Assembly: GCF_014483895.1 (NCBI RefSeq)
Contig: NZ_CP059987.1
Location: 1,116,001-1,180,000, forward strand
DNA: 64,000 nucleotides
Origin: Protaetiibacter sp. SSC-01
GTDB lineage: Bacteria; Actinomycetota; Actinomycetes; Actinomycetales; Microbacteriaceae
Reading direction: 5' to 3'
A program made the translations under genes and the position numbers. The notes beneath the pieces are model-generated. The model was not told where the DNA came from and searched no databases. It worked only from the letters and a program-made list of their open reading frames with translations. Positions 59,379 through 64,000 of this stretch are shown here, piece after piece (positions within the stretch are counted from its first letter, which is position 1; the number at the start of each line of letters is the position of its first letter).

Positions 59379-60113
59379 TCAGCCCCCGAGCCGCGCGAGG
59401 AACTCGCGCGTGCGGGCCTCGCGCGGCGACGCGAAGAGCTCGTGCGCCTGCCCCTCCTCGACGACGACCCCGCCGTCGAGGAACAGCACGCGGTGCGCGA
59501 CGTCGCGCGCGAACGCCATCTCGTGCGTCGCCATGAGGATCGTCGCGCCGTCGGCTGCGAGCTCGCGCACGAGGTCGAGCACCTCGCCCACGAGCTCCGG
59601 ATCGAGGGCGCTCGTGATCTCGTCGAGAAGCAGCACCTCGGGGTCGGTCGCGATGGCGCGCACGATCGCCGCGCGCTGCTGCTGGCCTCCCGAGAGGCGG
59701 TCGGGGTGCTCGCGCGCCTTGTCGGCGAGGCCGATGCGCTCGAGCAGCCGCATCCCGCGCTCCTCCGCCTCGCCACGCGGGGTGCCGTGCACGACGCGCG
59801 CCGCGAGCGTCACGTTGTCGAGCACCGAGAGGTGCGGGAAGAGGTTGTAGTGCTGGAAGACGACGCCGAACCGGGCGCGCACGGCATCCGGCTTCACGCG
59901 TGGATCGGAGATGTCGTCGCCGCCGAGCAGGATGCGCCCGTCATCGATCGGCTCGAGCAGGTTGAGGCAGCGCAGCAGAGTCGACTTGCCCGAACCGCTC
60001 GGCCCGATGAGGGCGACGACCTCGTGCTGCTGCAGCTCGAGCGAGATGCCGCGCAGCACCTCCTTGTCGCCGAACGCCTTCCAGAGGTCGGTCGCGGTCA
60101 GCACGGCGCTCAT
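59379..60113 (-). CDS. Polar amino acid ABC transporter ATPase
   Basis: A 244-residue ATPase of the GlnQ/HisP group. Walker A is GPSGSGKSTLLRCLNLLE, the signature RLSGGQQQRAAIVRA and Walker B VLLLDEITSALDPELV, followed by ATHEMAFARDVAHRVLFLDGGVVVEEG. The signature contains AAIVRA instead of VAIARA. ATG 60113 overlaps the permease stop. Third gene of a binding protein-permease-ATPase operon. Confidence 0.93.
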   Translation of the reverse strand: MSAVLTATDLWKAFGDKEVLRGISLELQQHEVVALIGPSGSGKSTLLRCLNLLEPIDDGRILLGGDDISDPRVKPDAVRARFGVVFQHYNLFPHLSVLDNVTLAARVVHGTPRGEAEERGMRLLERIGLADKAREHPDRLSGGQQQRAAIVRAIATDPEVLLLDEITSALDPELVGEVLDLVRELAADGATILMATHEMAFARDVAHRVLFLDGGVVVEEGQAHELFASPREARTREFLARLGG

Positions 60114-60985
60114 ACGATCGACCCCATCTGCTCGCGGTCGCGCAGGCGCGCCGAGTACCAGTCGGTGAGACGGATGGTGGGGATCGCGAGCAGGATGAAC
60201 AGCACGCCTGCCACGATGTAGGGCGTGAAGTTGTAGCTCTGCGCTGCCGCGTTCTGGGCGGCGCGCACGGCGTCGACGGCGCCGAGGATCGACACGAGTC
60301 CCACGTCCTTCTGCATCGACAGGAAGTCGTTCATGAGCGGCGGCGTGACCTTGCGCACCGCCTGGGGCAGCACGATCCGTCCGAGCGTCTGGGTGTAGCC
60401 GAGCCCGAGCGCGCGTGCGGCGAGCCGCTGGGAGGGGTGCACGGCCTCGATGCCCGCCCGCAGCACCTCGGCGACGTAGGCCGAGTAGGTGAGCGTGATC
60501 GCGAGCACGCCGAGCACGACCGGGGGGAAGCGGGTGTTCGTGATGGTCGGGATGCCGTAGCCCACGATGTAGAGCACGATGATGAACGGCAGCCCGCGGA
60601 ACAGGTCGGTGTAGCCCGCCGCGAGCACGCGCAGGGGGAAGAAGACGGGGCCGCGGAGGGTGCGCAGCGTCGCGAGCAGGAGCGCGACGACGCCGACCGT
60701 CAGCACCGAGATGCCGAGCACCTGCAGGTTGAAGAGGAAGCCGTCCCACACCTTCGGCAGGAAGCGCCAGGCGATCTCGGGGTCGAGGAAGAACCGCTGG
60801 ACAGCGGCCCAGCCCTCGGTGTTGATGACGGTCGCCCACACGATGACGGCGACGACGACGGTCGACAGCGCGGCGATGAGCACCGAGCGGATCTGCTGAC
60901 GGCGCCGGTAGGCACGACGTTCGACCTCGAGCCGGCTCGGCTCGCGAAGAGCCGGCCGGCCCGAGGCCGGAAGCGGAGAACTCAC
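60110..60985 (-). CDS. Polar amino acid ABC transporter permease
   Basis: A 291-residue HisM/GlnP-type permease. After a charged N-terminus with RRRQQ and a TM segment (VLIAALSTVVVAVIVWATVI) it has LGISVLTVGVVALLLATLRT and LAAGYTDLFRGLPFIIVLYIVGYGIP. The EAA loop is YVAEVLRAGIEAVHPSQRLAARALGLGYTQTLGRIVLPQAVRKV. GTG 60985 is the start. The ATPase gene overlaps by 4 bp. Confidence 0.92.
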   Translation of the reverse strand: MSSPLPASGRPALREPSRLEVERRAYRRRQQIRSVLIAALSTVVVAVIVWATVINTEGWAAVQRFFLDPEIAWRFLPKVWDGFLFNLQVLGISVLTVGVVALLLATLRTLRGPVFFPLRVLAAGYTDLFRGLPFIIVLYIVGYGIPTITNTRFPPVVLGVLAITLTYSAYVAEVLRAGIEAVHPSQRLAARALGLGYTQTLGRIVLPQAVRKVTPPLMNDFLSMQKDVGLVSILGAVDAVRAAQNAAAQSYNFTPYIVAGVLFILLAIPTIRLTDWYSARLRDREQMGSIV

Positions 60986-61005
60986 GTGGTGACGCTAGCG
61001 CGTTG

Positions 61006-61842
61006 TCACTTGAGCAGGGTCACGCCCTGACCCGAGCCGAGCCACTCATCCGTGATCTTCGCGAGCGTGCCGTCCTCGCGGAGCTCGTCGAGGGCCTTCG
61101 TGACCTTCGCGGTGAGCGGCGAGTCCTTCGGCAGCAGGAGGCCCCACTCGTCGGGGATGCCCGCGCCGGGCAGCTCACCGACGATGAACGAGCCCTCGAT
61201 ATAGACGCCCGTCGCGTAGTACGCGGTCGGCAGGTCGAGCACGAGCGCGTCGATCTGGCCCGCCTTGAGCGCGGCCACGGCGTCGTCGTTCGAGTTGTAG
61301 AGCTGCGGCGCGACGTTCGGCGCGATGGCCTCGTCGATCGTCGTCGCGCTCGTCGAGCCGGCCATGGCGCCGATCACGAGGTCCTTGAGGCCCGCGATCG
61401 AGTCGACGCCGTCGGCGGCGCCGCCCTCGATGGCGACGACCGCCTGGCTCGCCTGGTAGTACGGCGACGAGAAGTCGACGGCCTGCTTGCGCTCGTCGGT
61501 GATCGTGTACTGCTGGATGTTGAAGTCGAAGTTCTTCGGGCCGGGCGCGATGGCCGACTCGAAGCTCGTGCGCACCCACTCGACGTCGTCGGCGTCGAAG
61601 CCGAGCTTCTCGGCGACGGCGTACGCGACGGCGGCCTCGAAGCCCTCGCCCGAGGCGGGGTCGTCGTCGATGACATACGGGTAGTACGCGGTCTCGCCGG
61701 TGGCGATCGTGAGCTTGCCGGGCGTGACGTAGCCCTCGTCGTCGCCGGAGGGCGTCGACGACGGCGAGCTCGCGCACGCGGCGAGGCTCAGGGCGAGCGC
61801 GGCGGCGCCGGCTGCGGCGATGAGGGGACGGATGCGGGACAC
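61006..61842 (-). CDS. Amino acid-binding lipoprotein (SBP family 3)
   Basis: A 278-residue receptor. The signal peptide ends LSLAAC. The mature part has LTIATGETAYYPYVIDDDPASGEGFEAAVAYAVAEKLGF, FNIQQYTITDERKQAVDFSSPYYQASQAVVAIEGG, GAMAGSTSATTIDEAI and DALVLDLPTAYYATG, ending GTLAKITDEWLGSGQGV. GGGAGG supports GTG 61842. The ligand is not predictable. It is the first gene of the operon with permease and ATPase. Confidence 0.92.
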   Translation of the reverse strand: MSRIRPLIAAAGAAALALSLAACASSPSSTPSGDDEGYVTPGKLTIATGETAYYPYVIDDDPASGEGFEAAVAYAVAEKLGFDADDVEWVRTSFESAIAPGPKNFDFNIQQYTITDERKQAVDFSSPYYQASQAVVAIEGGAADGVDSIAGLKDLVIGAMAGSTSATTIDEAIAPNVAPQLYNSNDDAVAALKAGQIDALVLDLPTAYYATGVYIEGSFIVGELPGAGIPDEWGLLLPKDSPLTAKVTKALDELREDGTLAKITDEWLGSGQGVTLLK

Positions 61843-61955
61843 GGGACCTCCCAGGGCTGTGGTCGTGAAGGGTGCCTGGCTATCATCCCGCGTCGCGCAT
61901 TCCGCCGCCGGGCCGCGCGTCATGTCGCGTCATCGTCGCCGTTACGCTGGATCCC

Positions 61956-63227
61956 ATGACGGATGCGGCGCTGGCCTCCGGCGTCCGCGAGCGGGCGCGC
62001 GCCGTCGTCGTGCACCCGGTCACCCTGTGGTCGGCGTTCGTGCTCGTGCATCTCGTGCTCGGGCTCATCTGCCTCACGCATCCGAGCCTCCCCATGGGAG
62101 ACGTCACGATCGTCTACGAGTTCTGGATGCGGCGCGGCGTCGAGGCGGGCCAGTGGGTCGGCATCGACACGGCGTGGGTCTACCCGCTGCTCGCCATCGT
62201 GCCGATGCTGCTCTCGGCGGTGTTCGGGTGGACGTTCTTCGCGAGCACGTGGCTCACCCTCGCGCTCGCGGTCGACGCCGCGGCGTTCGCCGTGCTGTTG
62301 CACCGCGGCCGCCCCGATCGCGCGACGTCGGGAGTCGCATGGTGGTGGATCGCCTTCCTCGTCGCGGTCGGGCCCATCGCGCTCGGACGCATCGACGTCT
62401 TCGCGACCTCGGTCGCGATCATCGGCGTGCTCGTGATCGTCGGGCGCCCGGGACTCGGGGGCGCGCTCCTCACGATCGCCGCGTGGATCAAGGTCTGGCC
62501 CGCCGCGCTCGTCGCCGCCGCGGTCATCGCGCTGCGCCAGCGCCTCGTCGTCGTGAGCGCGGCCGCCATCACGACGGCCGTCGTGCTCGTCGTGGGCGTC
62601 ATCCTGGGCGGCGGCGTGAGCCTCTTCAGCTTCATCACCGAGCAGACGGGCCGCGGGCTCCAGATCGAGTCGGTGCTCGCGGTGCCGGCCATGTGGGCCG
62701 CGTGGGCCGGGGCGGGAACCTCCATCTACTACGACCGCGGCATCCTCACCTACCAGCTGCAGGGGCCGGGAACAGAGCTCGCCGCCGCGCTGTCGACGCC
62801 GCTGCTCGTGCTCGCCGTCGGCGCGATCGTCGTGCTCGGCGTCGTCGGCGCCGTGCGCCGCGTGCCGGAGGAGCGGATGCTGCCCCTCCTCGTCCTCGCG
62901 CTCACGGTCGCGCTCATCGCGTTCAACAAGGTGGGCTCGCCCCAGTTCGCGGTGTGGCTCGCCGCGCCCATCGTCTTCGGGCTCGTGAGCGCGCGCCTCG
63001 CGGGCGGGCCGTCGTTCCATGTGCCGGCGCTCCTCGCGCTCGCGACCGCGGCGCTCACCCAGGTGGTCTATCCGTACTGGTACGGGAAGCTCCTGGGCCT
63101 CGACGTGGTTGTGCTCATCGCGCTCTCCGCGCGCAACGTCCTCTACCTCGTGCTGTTCGCCTGGTCGATCGCGGCACTCGTCGTCACCATCCGCAACGCC
63201 ATCCGATCGGAGCCCCAGCTCGCGTGA
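61956..63227 (+). CDS. GT87/DUF2029-like polyprenyl-linked membrane glycosyltransferase
   Basis: A 423-residue membrane protein with about 10-12 hydrophobic segments. The N-terminal loop MGDVTIVYEFWMRRGVEAGQWVGIDTAWVYPLLAI carries an Asp, as in GT-C enzymes. GRIDVFATSVAIIGVL and AWIKVWPAALVAAAVIALRQR match the DUF2029/PimE-like mannosyltransferase family. It ends with a hydrophobic repeat and a short basic tail. TACGCT lies 7 nt before ATG 61956. It overlaps the MFS gene by 4 bp. Confidence 0.82.
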   Translation: MTDAALASGVRERARAVVVHPVTLWSAFVLVHLVLGLICLTHPSLPMGDVTIVYEFWMRRGVEAGQWVGIDTAWVYPLLAIVPMLLSAVFGWTFFASTWLTLALAVDAAAFAVLLHRGRPDRATSGVAWWWIAFLVAVGPIALGRIDVFATSVAIIGVLVIVGRPGLGGALLTIAAWIKVWPAALVAAAVIALRQRLVVVSAAAITTAVVLVVGVILGGGVSLFSFITEQTGRGLQIESVLAVPAMWAAWAGAGTSIYYDRGILTYQLQGPGTELAAALSTPLLVLAVGAIVVLGVVGAVRRVPEERMLPLLVLALTVALIAFNKVGSPQFAVWLAAPIVFGLVSARLAGGPSFHVPALLALATAALTQVVYPYWYGKLLGLDVVVLIALSARNVLYLVLFAWSIAALVVTIRNAIRSEPQLA

Positions 63228-64000
63228 GCACCTCGTCCCTCACCGCCCCCGTCCCCACGCCCGCTCCCTCGCCGTCGCCGCTCCGCGTCCGCCTCGCACT
63301 GCTCGCGCTCGCGCTCGGCGGGTTCGGCATCGGCGCCACCGAGTTCGTCGCGATGGGGCTGCTGCCGCAGATCGCGCGCGACCTGCTGCCGGCCGCGTGG
63401 GCGGCATCGTCCGACGACGCGATCGCGCAGTCGGGCACGATGATCGCGGCTTACGCGCTCGGCGTCGTCGTCGGGGCCCCCACGATCGCGGTGTTCGCGG
63501 CCCGGCTGCCGCGCCGCCGCATCCTGCTGGGGCTCGCGATCGCCTTCACGGTCGGCACCGCGGCATCCGCTCTCGCGCCCACCTTCGAGCTCGTCGTGCT
63601 CTTCCGCTTCCTCGCGGCGCTGCCGCACGGCGCGTACTTCGGCATCGCGGCGCTCGTCGCGGCGTCGCTCATGGGACCGGGCAAGCGCGGCCAGGGCGTC
63701 GCGCTCGTGCTGTCGGGCCTCACGGTCGCGAACGTCGTGGGTGTGCCGCTCATCACCTTCCTCGGCCAGCAGGCCGGATGGCGCGTCGCCTACCTCGCGG
63801 TCGCCGGGATCTTCGCGCTCGCGGTCGTCGCGATCGCCGTCACGGTGCCGTGGCAGCCTGGCGACCCCGCGGCGACGGCGCGGCGCGAGCTCGGCGCGTT
63901 CCGCCGTCCCGCGGTGTGGTTCGCGCTCCTCACCGGTTCGATCGGCTTCACGGGCTTCTTCGCGGTGTACAGCTACGTCGCGCCGCTGACGACCGAGGTC
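63224..64000 (+). CDS. MFS transporter (DHA1-like), 3' end beyond the window
   Basis: GTG 63224 overlaps the upstream stop (GTGA); the frame stays open to the right edge (259 codons). The N-terminus is Pro/Ser-rich (VPTPAPSPSPLRVRL). TM1 has ALGGFGIGATEFVAMGLLPQIARDLL, typical of the AraJ/YdhP arabinose-efflux subgroup. TM2 follows SGTMIAAYALGVVVGAPTIAVF, with the loop AARLPRRRILLGLAIAFTVGTAAS, then RFLAALPHGAYFGIAALVAASLMGPGKRGQG. The family usually exports sugars or drugs. Confidence 0.88.
   Translation, partial: MSTSSLTAPVPTPAPSPSPLRVRLALLALALGGFGIGATEFVAMGLLPQIARDLLPAAWAASSDDAIAQSGTMIAAYALGVVVGAPTIAVFAARLPRRRILLGLAIAFTVGTAASALAPTFELVVLFRFLAALPHGAYFGIAALVAASLMGPGKRGQGVALVLSGLTVANVVGVPLITFLGQQAGWRVAYLAVAGIFALAVVAIAVTVPWQPGDPAATARRELGAFRRPAVWFALLTGSIGFTGFFAVYSYVAPLTTEV

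Overview
The window is 64 kb of very GC-rich chromosome from an actinobacterium, most probably a member of the Microbacteriaceae (inference). The evidence is near-exclusive use of G/C-ending codons, many GTG starts, many leaderless genes with a TANNNT -10 box 6-9 nt before the start, a SigR/RsrA-type pair, a fused Kgd (2-oxoglutarate decarboxylase) of actinobacterial type, a GuaB1-type IMPDH paralogue, a tmRNA whose tag ends ALAA, and the recurrent word GGATGC/GCATCC. No phage, insertion sequence, CRISPR array or rRNA operon is visible. This is core chromosome with small accessory insertions and several families of short palindromic repeats.

Layout. 1-3.9 kb: a partial lipoprotein, then murI-rph-rdgB with a convergent GNAT gene. 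3.9-7.5 kb: metal homeostasis (CDF exporter, a MntR-type regulator that seems to start at ATC, and an NRAMP Mn importer with a palindromic operator across its start codon), then a DedA protein. 7.6-9.7 kb: a large lipoprotein, tRNA-Leu(UAG) and a small unknown gene. 9.8-14.4 kb: a compact Tad pilus operon (tadA, tadB, tadC, four small pilin-like proteins). 14.5-18.5 kb: an unknown gene, a lipoprotein, an MFS transporter and a paralogue of the large lipoprotein. 18.6-25.0 kb: prfB, an LAxTG surface protein, ftsE-ftsX, smpB and ssrA (tmRNA), with a SIMPL-domain gene between the last two. 25.2-32.4 kb: a trypsin-like lipoprotein protease, an AraC-type regulator, a HerA-like ATPase/M15 carboxypeptidase pair, and a divergent MarR/F420-reductase-like pair.

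32.5-36.7 kb: a GntR-controlled methylcitrate operon (prpD-prpB-prpC) for propionate catabolism. 36.7-42.6 kb: a MacB-like ABC exporter and a CUT2-type sugar importer. 42.7-46.9 kb: hisN, rsgA and aroA diverging from sigR-rsrA, with the SigR-type promoter over the aroA start. 47.2-53.8 kb: kgd, guaB1 and an AbiEi-like protein with a nuclease-like C-terminus. 54.2-56.6 kb: two CNNM/CorC-type membrane proteins behind a coupled 26-codon leader ORF. 56.8-64 kb: an OYE-family oxidoreductase and HAD hydrolase diverging from nnrD, a polar amino acid ABC importer, a GT87-like membrane glycosyltransferase and a truncated MFS gene.

The most unusual content is non-coding. There are three families of dispersed palindromes, one of which supplies the stop codon of a gene. 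A terminator hairpin carries the GntR operator core in its apex, divergent leaderless promoters have overlapping -10 boxes, and a likely AUC start codon lies in mntR. Most functional names rest on family recognition from the translated sequence; no database search was run.
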